Source of the DNA: Curvibacter sp.
GTDB taxonomy: Bacteria; Pseudomonadota; Gammaproteobacteria; Burkholderiales; Burkholderiaceae_C
Direction of reading: 5' to 3'
DNA: 63,935 bases
Assembly: GCA_020248905.1 (NCBI GenBank)
Contig: JADCGR010000029.1
Location: 1-63,935, forward strand
This document shows, piece after piece, positions 10,927 through 19,499 of this stretch; within the stretch, counting starts at the first letter, position 1; the number at the start of each line of letters is the position of its first letter. The notes below the pieces were generated by a model, which was given only the letters and a program-made list of their open reading frames with translations, did no database searches and had not been told where the DNA came from. The translations under genes were made by a program, and so were the position numbers.

Positions 10927-11490
10927 TCAATCGATGATCTGGATGTGCACTCCCACCATGCCCGCGTTAAATGTGGCGATGCTTCGGAAGCCCGAGCTGG
11001 ACAGGTTGATGCCCTGCCCCAGGACAAATCGGTGGTGATCGGTCACGCGCCTGAGTACGCTCCTGCCGTTTTGCTTGTTGGTCACCCGCAGCCGTTTGCC
11101 GAAGGGCAGGGTAGGGCGCGCTGCGGTCAGCTGGTTCTGGTCAAAGCGTTCGCCGTTGGCTGTGTTGCGACTCTGCAATTCGCTGCCTTCGTAGGAGGCC
11201 TGATCCGACTCGCTGAGCCCGCTTTCGGCAGGGCTTGTGCCTTCGGGCGCGCTGCTGCAGCCCTTCGGATTGAAAACACGCTGGGTGGATGGAGGATTCT
11301 TATCCAGCTTGCTTGCTGGCCGGCGTGGCCGTGCCACCAGTTCGCCGCCACAGTTGGGGCACTTGCCATTCAGGGTGGAGTTCGCGCAATCAACGCAAAA
11401 CGTGCACTCGAACGAACAGATCCGCGCGTCGACTGACTCGGGTGGGAGGTCTTTGTCGCAGCACTCGCAGCCAGGGCGCAATTGAAGCAT
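10927..11490 (-). CDS. DUF1272 zinc-ribbon fused to RlpA-like double-psi beta-barrel
   Basis: 187 aa in one open frame. Residues 1-60 are a typical DUF1272 protein: Cys pairs CECCDKD, CSFECTFCVDC and CPNCGGEL, which would bind zinc. Residues about 90-187 are an RlpA-like barrel: ASYEGSELQSRNTANGERFD, LTAARPTLPFGKRLRV and a retained Asp in RRVTDHHRF, where RlpA relatives use Asp for peptidoglycan cleavage. Between them is FNPKGCSSAPEGTSP, which looks like the mature start of a lipoprotein whose signal peptide is gone. RlpA enzymes act in the periplasm, DUF1272 in the cytoplasm, so the fused product is probably not functional as RlpA. An AAGGAG site precedes the ATG; an IS5 end lies about 12 bp further up. 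Confidence 0.75.
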   Translation of the reverse strand: MLQLRPGCECCDKDLPPESVDARICSFECTFCVDCANSTLNGKCPNCGGELVARPRRPASKLDKNPPSTQRVFNPKGCSSAPEGTSPAESGLSESDQASYEGSELQSRNTANGERFDQNQLTAARPTLPFGKRLRVTNKQNGRSVLRRVTDHHRFVLGQGINLSSSGFRSIATFNAGMVGVHIQIID

Positions 11491-11502
11491 GGTAGTTCTC
11501 CT

Positions 11503-11721
11503 TGGTAACGTCTGAACAAGTCCACCGATTACATCCCTGAACCATTGACGGCGGCAAAGGAGTGATGTTGATGGACCATTTCAGTTTTGCAGATGCCGGG
11601 TACGCTGGCAAGAGGAAGAAGACTCGCCGCGAAGTTTTCCCGGAGGCGATGGAACTGCTCGTGCCCTCGACGGGCTTGATGGAGCTCATCAAGCCACACT
11701 ACCCCACAGCCGGACGCAGGG
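11503..11721 (+). mobile_element. IS5-family insertion sequence remnant (left end and transposase start)
   Basis: From ATG 11565 or GTG 11562 a plus-strand frame reads MDHFSFADAGYAGKRKKTRR, then VFPEAMELLVP and LIKPHYPTAGRRG. That is the conserved start of IS5-group transposases (Q/D-L-x-F-x-D-A-E-Y-x-G-K-R-K-K-T-R). Homology stops at about 11721 and the frame ends at a stop soon after, so the catalytic DDE core and the right end are missing. The bases upstream (around GTCTGAACAAGTCC at 11511-11524) resemble an IS5 terminal repeat. The element is dead; it marks a deletion or rearrangement junction. Confidence 0.72.
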
Positions 11722-11971
11722 GAGCCTGCCGGGGAACCTGACGCGCCGTCACGGTAAGCATGTCCTGCGCGCGGCGCAGCTTGCCGTCGATGCCGTCGGC
11801 CAGCGAGCTGGCCAGTACGAACAGGTCTTCCATCAAATTGGCGCGGAAGTCGCGGTTGATGTGGTCCAGGGCCAGCCAGGTCAGAAGACCCGCGAAGACC
11901 ACGAACAGCAGTGCCACGGCCAGGGCCACGCGTGTCTCCAGGTTGACCGCAAGCAGGCGGAGGTGGCGCAT
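11699..11971 (-). pseudogene. N-terminal stub of a membrane sensor (diguanylate cyclase/kinase type)
   Basis: A 90-codon frame starts well (MRHLRLLAVNLETRVALAVA) with one membrane helix (residues about 12-32), then a helical segment (LMEDLFVLASSLADGIDGKL) typical of the extracytoplasmic sensor start of PAS/GGDEF or kinase proteins. It then runs into antisense sequence of the IS5 remnant and stops (about residue 80 onward). Everything downstream of the first periplasmic helix is gone. It is 33 bp downstream of soxA on the same strand. The output domain cannot be known. Confidence 0.7.
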
Positions 11972-12004
11972 CCCTTAGGTAGACCGCGTTTTTTCCCGCT
12001 GGAT

Positions 12005-12778
12005 TCAGGGACGCACACCCGGGCTCTCGGATAGCAGGTTCGCGGCGCGATTTGTGAGAAATAGTTCCAGCTCGACGAGCTCCTGGGAGCCGGCGGGCCA
12101 GGGCTGGGCACGCACGCCGGTCAGGCAGTTGCGCAGTCGACGCTGCAGCGAGCCCAGGCCCTGCCATTCCAGCCGGTATTGCGGATAGCTGTTGGGATGG
12201 CCTTGCGGAATCACGGTGCCGCCCAGGCGCTGGCCCCAGCGCTGGTCGTGGCACTGCGCGCACGACAGATCAAGCTGGCCGAGCCTCTGTGCAAAGCGCT
12301 GGCGGCCGCGCTCCAGCGCGGCCGCCAGCCGCGCGTCCTTCGATGCCTGGATGGGCAGCCCACGCGATTGCAGCGCCACCAGGCTTTCCAGCGCGAGCAG
12401 CTCATCACTCTCCAGCGGCCAGGGCACGACGCCCTGCTGCTGCTGGCGGCAGCGGTTGATGCGCTGCGCGAGATTGATGGCGCCTGCCGTCTGCGCGTCG
12501 AAGGCCGGGTAGCGCGTGGCCACGCCGCGCAGGCTGGCGACGTCGCCGTGGCAGCCGACGCAGGACTGGCCGCCGGCACCGGCGCGTTGCTGCCATAGCT
12601 GTGTGCCCTGCTGCACCCAGAGCATGGCGGGATTGCGCGAGTCGTCGCGCTGCATGGCCTGCACGTCGGCGCCCATAAACTCAAAGTCCGAGCGGCGCTG
12701 GGTCTCAGCGATCTGCGCTTGCAGGCCAGGTGCCAGCGCCAGGGCTGCAGCGGCGAACCAGCGCGACGTGGCGCTCAT
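12005..12778 (-). CDS. soxA: Sulfur oxidation c-type cytochrome SoxA
   Basis: 257 aa, exported (signal peptide MSATSRWFAAAALALAPGLQ, cut after LQA). Two haem c motifs, CVGCH and CAQCH, and the RLRNCLTG segment that in SoxA carries the special cysteine ligand near the active haem. With SoxX it forms the SoxAX enzyme that links a sulfane substrate oxidatively to the SoxY cysteine. The start ATG overlaps the soxZ stop (ATGA), so translation is coupled. It is last in the operon; the gene that often follows in Sox clusters, soxB, is absent and a truncated sensor lies there instead. Confidence 0.92.
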   Translation of the reverse strand: MSATSRWFAAAALALAPGLQAQIAETQRRSDFEFMGADVQAMQRDDSRNPAMLWVQQGTQLWQQRAGAGGQSCVGCHGDVASLRGVATRYPAFDAQTAGAINLAQRINRCRQQQQGVVPWPLESDELLALESLVALQSRGLPIQASKDARLAAALERGRQRFAQRLGQLDLSCAQCHDQRWGQRLGGTVIPQGHPNSYPQYRLEWQGLGSLQRRLRNCLTGVRAQPWPAGSQELVELELFLTNRAANLLSESPGVRP

Positions 12779-13098
12779 GTGACCGAGATCGTCACGCTCT
12801 CCTGGTGACGAAAGCCCTCGTCACCTTCCCAGCTCAGTCGCAGCGTACCGCTGGCGCTGGCCACCGTGTGGAAGGCGATGAGGGGGTTGGCCGCGATGGC
12901 CGAAGAGAACTCCACAGCAAACACGAGATCGCCGTCGTAATGGCAGCTGAAGCGCTCGATGATGTTGCGTGGCAGACGACGCCCGTCGGCGCCCGGCCTG
13001 AAGCCCGACTCCATGGGATGACCGATGAGCGCACTGATTTCGATGACCTCACCCTTGCGTGCCGTGCGAGGAATCCTGATGAGGGTGCGCACGCTCAC
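12775..13098 (-). CDS. soxZ: Thiosulfate oxidation carrier complex protein SoxZ
   Basis: 107 aa from GTG 13098 (VSVRTLIRIPRTARKGEVIE), a start fixed by the four-base overlap with the soxY stop and by a GGAGGA ribosome site that lies inside the last soxY codons. Immunoglobulin-like SoxZ fold: GHPMESGFRPGADGRRLPRN, FSCHYDGDLVF and the WEGDEG loop near the end. SoxZ pairs with SoxY in the periplasm and shapes the carrier; like other SoxZ it has no signal peptide and would be exported together with SoxY. Confidence 0.93.
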   Translation of the reverse strand: MSVRTLIRIPRTARKGEVIEISALIGHPMESGFRPGADGRRLPRNIIERFSCHYDGDLVFAVEFSSAIAANPLIAFHTVASASGTLRLSWEGDEGFRHQESVTISVT

Positions 13099-13646
13099 TG
13101 GATTTCCTCCAGGCAGGCGGCCAGCGTCACGATGACCTCGACCGTGTGCTGCCAGTGGCTGCCGTCGCTCATGCGCGCCACGGCGGTGAGCTTCTGGGTC
13201 GTGGCCAGGCGCAGGCGCGTGCTGACCTGGGCGCGCCCGGCGCGCGGGCCCAGCAGGAAGCGCGCCACATCGGGCTGCGGATTGCGTTCGTTGAACACGG
13301 CGATGGCCACCACGTGGTTGGCGGCCGTCATGGGGCTGTCCACGCGCACGGTCATGGGCACGGTGTTGCCGTTGTCCACCAGCGGCGCGACGTCCAGCGT
13401 CACACGGCCGGTCTGTACGTGCGCGCCAGCAGTCCAGGCGTGCATGGCCTCTTCCAGTTGACGGCTGGCGTGGGCCGGGCGCATCAACAGCCAACTGCTC
13501 AGTGCTGCACCTGCGCCCAGCATTTGACGACGGGAAAGCTCAGGGCCGATCGCGCCACCTTTCGCCCTGAGCCTGTCCAAGGGCCGGGCTCCGAGCGGCT
13601 CAGCCCCAACGGTGAAGAGGGCCTGCGTGAAAGTGTCGGGCTTCAT
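13095..13646 (-). CDS. soxY: Thiosulfate oxidation carrier protein SoxY, atypical C-terminus
   Basis: 183 aa. The twin-arginine signal (SRRQMLGAGAALSSWLL, about residues 38-54) fits SoxYZ export by Tat. The preceding 37 residues are unusually long for a signal N-region, so the true start may be internal. The body (GRVTLDVAPLVDNGNTVPM, FNERNPQPDVARFLLGP, ARMSDG) is clearly SoxY. Known SoxY proteins end in GGCGG, the mobile arm whose Cys carries the sulfur cargo. Here the end is TLAACLEEIQ: a single Cys is present in the right strand but the glycines are replaced and five residues follow it. Whether it still carries sulfur is open. Confidence 0.88.
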   Translation of the reverse strand: MKPDTFTQALFTVGAEPLGARPLDRLRAKGGAIGPELSRRQMLGAGAALSSWLLMRPAHASRQLEEAMHAWTAGAHVQTGRVTLDVAPLVDNGNTVPMTVRVDSPMTAANHVVAIAVFNERNPQPDVARFLLGPRAGRAQVSTRLRLATTQKLTAVARMSDGSHWQHTVEVIVTLAACLEEIQ

Positions 13647-13649
13647 GCT

Positions 13650-14087
13650 TCAGTCCCGCAAGGTGAGCAGCCAGGCCACGACGTCCTCAATCTGCTGCGC
13701 GTCCAGCAGCGGGCGTCCTTCCCAGGAGCGCGCCACGCGCGTCAGCCCCGCGCTGCGGTGGTAGTCCGGCATGATGCTGTCCGGGTTGAGATGCTGCGGG
13801 GCCACAAGGCGCAGGCGCAGCTGCGCGGCGTTCCAGCGGGCGCCCGCGCCGGCGAGGTCCGGCGCCAGATTGCCCTGGAAGCGTTCCTCGGGGACAGGGC
13901 CGCTGTGGCACAAGAGGCACAGCCCGAGCTGACGGTTGGTCACGATGGCACGGCCGCGGGCCGCATCACCCACTCGGCCTTCAAGCGCCTGCGGTATGCC
14001 GTCTCCCACCACCGTGAGCGCATGGCTCGGCAGGGCCAGGGCCAGGGCCAGCAGGCCCATCAGTCCCATGGCGAACAGGACGCGCAT
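13650..14087 (-). CDS. soxX: Sulfur oxidation c-type cytochrome SoxX
   Basis: 145 aa from ATG 14087. Signal peptide MRVLFAMGLMGLLALALALP, one haem motif CLLCH (in NRQLGLCLLCHSGPVPEERF), and a distal Met in DSIMPDYHR that should be the sixth haem ligand. The repeated SoxX landmarks NLAPDLAGAGARW and DAQQIEDVVAWL are present. Partner of SoxA in the periplasm. It starts 17 bp after the iorB stop and ends 3 bp before soxY, so it is the joint between the molybdoenzyme genes and the Sox genes. Confidence 0.92.
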   Translation of the reverse strand: MRVLFAMGLMGLLALALALPSHALTVVGDGIPQALEGRVGDAARGRAIVTNRQLGLCLLCHSGPVPEERFQGNLAPDLAGAGARWNAAQLRLRLVAPQHLNPDSIMPDYHRSAGLTRVARSWEGRPLLDAQQIEDVVAWLLTLRD

Positions 14088-14104
14088 CGCTACAGCCCTT
14101 GAGA

Positions 14105-16300
14105 TCACGCGCGTCGCAGGTCCTGGTCCTTGATGGGGAGGGTACGGATGCGTTTGCCCGTGGCCGCGAAGATGGCGTTGAGCACGGCTGGCGCCGCCAC
14201 CGCGATGGTTGGCTCGCCCACGCCACCCCAGAAGCCGCCCGAGGGCATGACGATGGTCTCCACCGGGGGCATATCGGCCAGGCGCAGCACGGGATAGGTG
14301 TCGAAGTTCTTCTGCTCTACGGCGCCGTCCTTGACGGTGATCTCGCCATAGAGCGCGGCCGACAGGCCGTAGACGAAGGAGCCTTCCACCTGCGCCTCGA
14401 TCTGCTGCGGGTTGACCGCATGGCCGCAGTCGGTCGCTGCGACGATGCGGTGGATCGTGAGCTTGCCTTCGGCGCTCACCGAGACCTCGGCGCAGGCGGC
14501 CACATAGCTGCCAAAGCCCATGGTCTGTGCCAGGCCGCGGAACACGCCGGCCGGTGCCGGGTTGCCCCAGCCCACGCGCTCGGCCACGGCATTGAGCACG
14601 GCCAGATGCCTGGGGTGCTTGTCCATCAGCTTGCGCCGCAGCGCCAGCGGGTCCTGGCCCGTGGCATGCGCGATCTCGTCGAGGAAGCACTCGAGGTAAA
14701 CGGCGTTCTGGTTCAGGTTCACGCCGCGCCAGAACCCGGCGGGCACATGCGGGTTGCGCATGGCGTGCTCGATCGTCAGGTTGGGGAAGCTGTAACCGAT
14801 GGCGGCCTCGGGCCCGGAGGGATTCAGGCCCTGGTAGACCACCATGTCCTTGCCGTCACGCATGGCCTGCGGCGCCACTGTGGCCAGGATGGACTGGCCC
14901 GAGATGCGCATGTGCAGTCCGGTGATGTTGCCTTGCGCGTCCAGGCCGGCACTGACCTTGGCCGAGGTGATGGGATGGAAGAAGCAGTGCTGCATGTCTT
15001 CCTCGCGCGACCAGATCAGCTTGACGGGCGTGCCGGGCAGGGCGCGGGCCACCTGCACGGCCTGCGTGACAAAGTCGCTGCGGCCGCGCCGCCCGAAGCC
15101 GCCGCCGAGCAACTGCTTGTAGACCTCGCACTGCGCAGGCGGCAGGCCCGCCGCCTCGGCGGCGGCGGCCAGCGCGGCCTCGCCGTTCTGCGTGCCCACC
15201 CAGACCTCGCAGCGCTCGGGCGTCCAGCGCGCCGTGGCGTTCATGGGTTCCATGCAGGCGTGGTTCTGGTAGGGATAGTGGTAGATGGCCTCGACGCGGC
15301 GCGGCGCGGCGGCAATAGCAGCGGACGCGTCGCCGTTGCTGTTGCCCACCGAGGTGGCCGGCACCGACAGGTCGAGACCGCCGTTAACCATGGCGCGCAC
15401 GTCGGCTTGTGACACCGCCGCGTTGGGGCCGAGGTCCCAGTCGATGGGCAGCGCATCCAGCGCGGTCTTGGCGGCCCACCAGCTGGTGGCCACGACGGCT
15501 ACAGCGCTGGGGCCCACCGGCACCACCTTGCGCACGCCGGGGCGCTTCATCACGGCGGCTTCGTTGAAGCTCCTGACCTTGCCGCCGAAGACCGGGCAAT
15601 CCTTGATGGCGGCATGGAGCATGCCAGGCAGCGTGAGGTCGATGCCGTAGTCCTGGGCCCCGGTGGTTTTCTTGAAGGTGTCAAGCCGCGCCACGCGCTG
15701 GCCGACGATCTTCCAGTCCTTCGGGTCTTTTAGCGGCACGCTGGCCGGATCGGGCGGAGTGAGCTGGCCTGCCGCCGCTGCCACGCGGCCGTAGAGCACC
15801 TTGCGGCCACTGGGCGCGTGCGTGATGACGCCGGCCGCCGCGCTGCACTCGGCTGGCGGCACAGCCCAGGCATTCGCGGCAGCCTGCACCAACATGAAAC
15901 GCGCCATGGCACCGCCCTTGCGCACGTAGTCATGTGACTCCCGGATGCCGCGGCTGCCACCCGTGGAAAAGTTGCCCCAGACCCGCTTGCGCGCCAGATT
16001 CTGGCCGGGCGTGGGGTACTCGGTCGTCACACGCGCCCAGTTGCACTCAAGCTCCTCGGCCACCAGCTGGGCCAGGCCCGTCAGCGTGCCCTGGCCCATT
16101 TCGGAGCGGGCGATGCGAATGATGACCGTATCGTCCGGTTTGATCAGGACCCAGGCGTTGATTTCCGGCGTCGTGGTGCTCGCCCGAGCCAGCGGCACAT
16201 GAAAGCCCAGCATCAGCCCGCCGGCCGTGGCGCTGGTGGTGACGAGGAAGCCGCGGCGTGAGACGGCCGTGCCGCTGGCGGGCAGATCCCGGGCGCTCAT
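14105..16300 (-). CDS. iorB: Xanthine oxidase-family molybdopterin-binding subunit (isoquinoline 1-oxidoreductase beta type)
   Basis: 731 aa from ATG 16300, overlapping the iorA stop. A Tat signal ([20 protein letters not shown]) directs the folded enzyme to the periplasm. Mo-pterin motifs: [12 protein letters not shown], the NATARW region, [10 protein letters not shown], and [10 protein letters not shown] near the C-terminus, which supplies the catalytic Glu of the xanthine oxidase family. The order iorA-iorB, a two-subunit enzyme without an FAD subunit, marks the IorAB/aldehyde oxidase class, which passes electrons to c-type cytochromes rather than NAD. The substrate is unknown: N-heterocycles or aldehydes are the usual ones. 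Confidence 0.9.
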   Translation of the reverse strand: MSARDLPASGTAVSRRGFLVTTSATAGGLMLGFHVPLARASTTTPEINAWVLIKPDDTVIIRIARSEMGQGTLTGLAQLVAEELECNWARVTTEYPTPGQNLARKRVWGNFSTGGSRGIRESHDYVRKGGAMARFMLVQAAANAWAVPPAECSAAAGVITHAPSGRKVLYGRVAAAAGQLTPPDPASVPLKDPKDWKIVGQRVARLDTFKKTTGAQDYGIDLTLPGMLHAAIKDCPVFGGKVRSFNEAAVMKRPGVRKVVPVGPSAVAVVATSWWAAKTALDALPIDWDLGPNAAVSQADVRAMVNGGLDLSVPATSVGNSNGDASAAIAAAPRRVEAIYHYPYQNHACMEPMNATARWTPERCEVWVGTQNGEAALAAAAEAAGLPPAQCEVYKQLLGGGFGRRGRSDFVTQAVQVARALPGTPVKLIWSREEDMQHCFFHPITSAKVSAGLDAQGNITGLHMRISGQSILATVAPQAMRDGKDMVVYQGLNPSGPEAAIGYSFPNLTIEHAMRNPHVPAGFWRGVNLNQNAVYLECFLDEIAHATGQDPLALRRKLMDKHPRHLAVLNAVAERVGWGNPAPAGVFRGLAQTMGFGSYVAACAEVSVSAEGKLTIHRIVAATDCGHAVNPQQIEAQVEGSFVYGLSAALYGEITVKDGAVEQKNFDTYPVLRLADMPPVETIVMPSGGFWGGVGEPTIAVAAPAVLNAIFAATGKRIRTLPIKDQDLRRA

Positions 16301-16797
16301 GTCGCGCTCCCTTCTTGGGCCTGCTGGCGGGCGGCAGCCCGGCGGGGCGTGCTCTGGGCGGCCACCTTGATGGCAGCGCGCACGCGGTTGTAGGTGCCGC
16401 AGCGGCAAATATTGGTCATTGCCGCGTCGATATCGGCGTCGGTCGGCCTGGGCTTGTCGCTCAGCAGCGCGGCCGCCGCCATGATCATGCCGCTCTGGCA
16501 GAAGCCGCACTGCGGCACATCCAGCGCCTGCCAGGCGCGCTGCACCGGGTGCGTGCCGTTGCGCGAGAGGCCCTCGATGGTGACGATCTTGTGGGTCTCC
16601 TTGAGCGCCCGTGCCGGCATCACGCAGCTGCGCACCGCCTGGCCGTCAATGTGCACGGTGCAGGCGCCGCACTGTGCAAGGCCACAGCCGTACTTGGTGC
16701 CGGTCAGGCCCAGTTGTTCGCGCAGCACCCACAGCAGCGGGGTATCCGGCGCAGCGCCGAATTCCCGGTCCTTGCCGTTGACGTTGAGTTTGGCCAT
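16297..16797 (-). CDS. iorA: (2Fe-2S)-binding subunit of molybdenum hydroxylase (IorA type)
   Basis: 166 aa from ATG 16797 behind an AGAGGAGAC ribosome site. N-terminal plant-type ferredoxin domain with [14 protein letters not shown] and the further Cys in VRSCVMPA; C-terminal helical domain with CGFCQSGM and CRCGTYNR for the second cluster. It transfers electrons from the Mo site of IorB. First gene of the six-gene operon down to soxA; the promoter should lie in 16798-16950, where nothing specific stood out. Confidence 0.92.
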   Translation of the reverse strand: MAKLNVNGKDREFGAAPDTPLLWVLREQLGLTGTKYGCGLAQCGACTVHIDGQAVRSCVMPARALKETHKIVTIEGLSRNGTHPVQRAWQALDVPQCGFCQSGMIMAAAALLSDKPRPTDADIDAAMTNICRCGTYNRVRAAIKVAAQSTPRRAAARQQAQEGSAT

Positions 16798-16951
16798 GGT
16801 CTGTCTCCTCTGTGTCGTGGAGCGGGCCCGGGCAGCAGGCACGCCAGTCCGGCGCATGCCGGTCAGGACTTTATAGGGATTTCCGTGACGGTTGAACAGG
16901 GCCACACCGTCGATGAGGCCGGGGGTTTACCCGGGTGACAGCGTCGGTCGA

Positions 16952-17224
16952 TCAGGTGCGCAGCTGCTGCGCGGCCTTGTCGAGCCACATCTGCAGACTG
17001 TCGAACAGGTCGCGCTGGCTGAAGGAGCAGCTCTCCTCGGAGAACAGCGCGCTCGATTCGAGCCGATCCAGCAGGCCATGCAGCACGTCGGTGTAGCGTG
17101 GCGGCAGCGCCGCCAGCAACGCGGTCTGAGTGCGTGCCGTCTGGCTGAACGCTGCGACCGAGCCCCGGCCCTGGCGCAGCGCATCAAGCGCCGATTGCAA
17201 GGGGTCCAGTTGGGGACGGCTCAT
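16952..17224 (-). CDS. Hypothetical protein, small and helical
   Basis: 90 aa from ATG 17224, start fixed by a four-base overlap with the stop of the upstream membrane protein gene. Predicted all-helical and soluble (LDPLQSALDALRQ, LHGLLDRLESSALF, LFDSLQMWLDKAA), with one Cys. No family recognised. Coupling with the gene at 17221-17613 suggests they act together. Confidence 0.6.
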   Translation of the reverse strand: MSRPQLDPLQSALDALRQGRGSVAAFSQTARTQTALLAALPPRYTDVLHGLLDRLESSALFSEESCSFSQRDLFDSLQMWLDKAAQQLRT

Positions 17225-17613
17225 CGGTACGGCGTCATGGTGCGGTTGAGGCCCTTGCGTGCGCATTCATACTGCCCGGCTTCGCAGGGTGCGCGGTAGT
17301 CGAGCCGGCCGGACCACAGCAGCGCATGTGCGCCGCCCACACAGGCTAGCGCCAGCAGCGCCATTGCCAGTGACTGATAGCGCTGTCGCGAGAGCAGGCT
17401 GTAGGGACCGCACAGGGCCAGGCTGGCGATCGCGCCCGCGATGAAGAGCGTTCCGAGGTCCGGATTGGAGAAATGCGGCCATTCCTCGTACAGCAGGTAA
17501 GCGGCATCGGCCGTGACAGCCAGCACGAGCAGGATGGCCAGGGCCGAGGGCCAGGTGTTGCCTGGCCTGGCGCCGGCGCCCGCAGATCTGCTGTTGCGCA
17601 GGGCGGCTGCCAT
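17221..17613 (-). CDS. Small membrane protein, unknown function
   Basis: 130 aa with three predicted membrane helices (about 22-42, 56-74 and 82-101) and a polar C-terminal tail with two cysteines (APCEAGQYECARKG) that may be outside. No family recognised. It begins 2 bp before the end of the Bug-type gene and overlaps the following small gene by four bases, so the three may share a transcript. Confidence 0.65.
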   Translation of the reverse strand: MAAALRNSRSAGAGARPGNTWPSALAILLVLAVTADAAYLLYEEWPHFSNPDLGTLFIAGAIASLALCGPYSLLSRQRYQSLAMALLALACVGGAHALLWSGRLDYRAPCEAGQYECARKGLNRTMTPYR

Positions 17614-17615
17614 GT

Positions 17616-18587
17616 TCAGTCCAGCTTGGCACCCGATTTCTGCACCGCTTCGGCCCAGCGCGGCATCTCGTCGGCAAGGAACTTCGCAAAGTCCTCGGCG
17701 CCCAGGAAGGCCGGGTCGGCCCCCTGGCCGATCATGCGCTGGCGCAACTCGGGCTGGGTGAGCACGGTGCGGAAGGCTTCGCTGAGCTTGGCAACCACGT
17801 CCTTCGGCGTACCCGCAGGGGCGAGGAAGCCGTAGAAGCCTACGACCTCAAAGCCCTTGATGCCGCTCTCGATGACCGTCGGAATGTCGGGCAGGGCCTG
17901 GTTGCGCTCGCGGCTGGTCACGGCCAGGGCGCGTACCTTGCCCTGTTTGTGATAGGCGGCAGCCTGTGGAATCGATTCGGCCATGAACTGCACCTGGCCG
18001 GCCATGAGGTCGGTAAAGGCCGGGGCGCTGCCTCGGTAGGGAATATGCACCATGAACAGGCCCGTGGCCGTCTTGAACATTTCTGGCACGAGATGACTGA
18101 TGCCGCCGTTGCCCGCCGAGCCATAGTTGACCTGGCCTGGGCGCGCGCGCGTGTAGTCCATGAACTCCTTGAGCGTCTTCACGGGCACCTGCGGGTTGAC
18201 CAGCAACGCAAGGGGCTGCATGGCCGTTCGTGCGATGGGTGTGAAGTCGCGCAGCGTGGCGTAGGGCAGCTTGCTGTAGAGCGCCGGATTGATCACCATC
18301 GTTCCCGTGTTGGCCAGCAGCAGGGTGTAGCCATCGGGCGCAGACTTCATGACTTCCTGCGCGCCCACGGTGCCGCCAGCACCCGCCTTGTAGTCGATGA
18401 CCACGGGCTGGCCGAGCGCAGCCTGCAGACGCTCGCTCAGCAAGCGGGCATGCTGGTCCAGCGGACCACCCGCAGGGAATCCGATGACGATGCGCACCGG
18501 CTTGGCGGGGAAAGTCTGGGCGGCCGCGCCGAGTGTGAGTAGCAGGCTGGCGGCGAAGACGGCGATGCTTTTGAGGATCGGACGCAT
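17616..18587 (-). CDS. Tripartite tricarboxylate transporter substrate-binding protein (Bug family)
   Basis: 323 aa from ATG 18587. Cleavable signal peptide (MRPILKSIAVFAASLLLTLG, ends AAAQT), then the Bug fold: FPAKPVRIVIGFPAGGPLDQ, GQPVVIDYKAGAGGTVGA, LLANTGTMVINP and GFYGFLAPAGTP. Bug proteins are periplasmic binding proteins for carboxylates, aromatic acids or nicotinate-like ligands; many in Burkholderiales have no linked TctAB genes, as here. The residue order suggests a normal two-lobe protein; the ligand cannot be predicted. Confidence 0.92.
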   Translation of the reverse strand: MRPILKSIAVFAASLLLTLGAAAQTFPAKPVRIVIGFPAGGPLDQHARLLSERLQAALGQPVVIDYKAGAGGTVGAQEVMKSAPDGYTLLLANTGTMVINPALYSKLPYATLRDFTPIARTAMQPLALLVNPQVPVKTLKEFMDYTRARPGQVNYGSAGNGGISHLVPEMFKTATGLFMVHIPYRGSAPAFTDLMAGQVQFMAESIPQAAAYHKQGKVRALAVTSRERNQALPDIPTVIESGIKGFEVVGFYGFLAPAGTPKDVVAKLSEAFRTVLTQPELRQRMIGQGADPAFLGAEDFAKFLADEMPRWAEAVQKSGAKLD

Positions 18588-18665
18588 GGCGTAAAAAAGG
18601 GTTGGACACTGCACACGCGATTGTGCGCGAAGCCCCGTCACCCGAGGACCGGGAAAACGCGCAGG

Positions 18666-19349
18666 TCAGTCCTTGCGTCCCTGGGTGGGCAGGTACTGGC
18701 CGGCGGTGACGCCCATGGACACATAGATGCTGGTCACTCCTTCCACGCCCACGTCCGCCGCCTCGACCCAATCGGCGGGCACAAAGAGCAGGCCGCCGCC
18801 CACGGGCACAGGGGCTGTGGGCACAAGCACTCCGAGATACGGCCGGCCGCCCAGCAGCACCGGCTGGGGTGTGGACAGCAGGCCGAGCACCGCCGTGCCG
18901 GTGGCGTTTTCACCGGCTTCGGCGCGCCCACCGAAGTAGAGCCACACCGGGCTCATGGACTGCAGGCCATCGCCCTGTGATCGGCTCAGTAGCCCGACGA
19001 GCTTTTGCAGCACGTCATACACCGTGCGCACGACCGGGATGCGCTGCACCAGCGCGTTGAGGGCACGCGCCATGCCGCGCTCCAGACCGGCCTCGGTGAG
19101 CAGGCCCAGCACATAAACGCAGGCCAGCAGCAGGAGCACGCCCAGGGCATAGCCCAGCAGTTCCGAGCCCGTCCCGCCCAGGCCCAGGCGCACGAGCAGC
19201 TGGCCGAAGTCACTCTGCGGGCCCAGCGAGGTGGCGAGCAGGCGCAGCGTCCAGATCAACAGCACCAGGGTGGCCGCCAGCGGCAACATGGCCAGCAGGC
19301 CGGTGAGCAGGGTCCGCAGGGGATGGCGCAATTGCAGCTTCATGCACAT
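18666..19349 (-). CDS. DUF502 family membrane protein
   Basis: 227 aa from ATG 19349 (MCMKLQLRHPLRTLLTGLLA); ATG 19343 is equally possible. Two strong membrane helices near the N-terminus (about 14-34 and 60-80), then a soluble C-terminal domain of beta character with the family blocks RIPVVRTVYDVLQKLV, PVWLYFGGRAEAGENATGTA and VPVGGGLLFVPADWV. DUF502 is a widespread, poorly characterised membrane family. It is divergent from the pilin gene. Confidence 0.85.
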   Translation of the reverse strand: MCMKLQLRHPLRTLLTGLLAMLPLAATLVLLIWTLRLLATSLGPQSDFGQLLVRLGLGGTGSELLGYALGVLLLLACVYVLGLLTEAGLERGMARALNALVQRIPVVRTVYDVLQKLVGLLSRSQGDGLQSMSPVWLYFGGRAEAGENATGTAVLGLLSTPQPVLLGGRPYLGVLVPTAPVPVGGGLLFVPADWVEAADVGVEGVTSIYVSMGVTAGQYLPTQGRKD

Positions 19350-19499
19350 GACTGTAGCGCCTGCGCCGAGCTGGCCGTGAAGGGCTGACGTGTGTGTCAA
19401 CTAAGTCACGCTGAACGGCGCTCTTTTGCTATCAAAACTGTAATTTGCGTCGGGCTGCGGCACAATAGAGCCGGTGCTTTATTGACGTTGGAGTGCTCC

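Noticed and set aside
11390-12263. Two minus-strand frames (11390-11692 and 11529-12263) as genes
   Set aside because: They are antisense to the IS5 transposase start and out of frame with soxA; the IS5 and SoxA readings are far better supported.
13095-13646. soxY as a pseudogene because of its odd end
   Set aside because: The frame is intact, the Tat signal and core are conserved, a Cys remains, and it is tightly coupled to soxZ.
19440-19499. Sigma-54 promoter for the pilin gene
   Set aside because: GGCAC is present but the GC element is not at the required distance.
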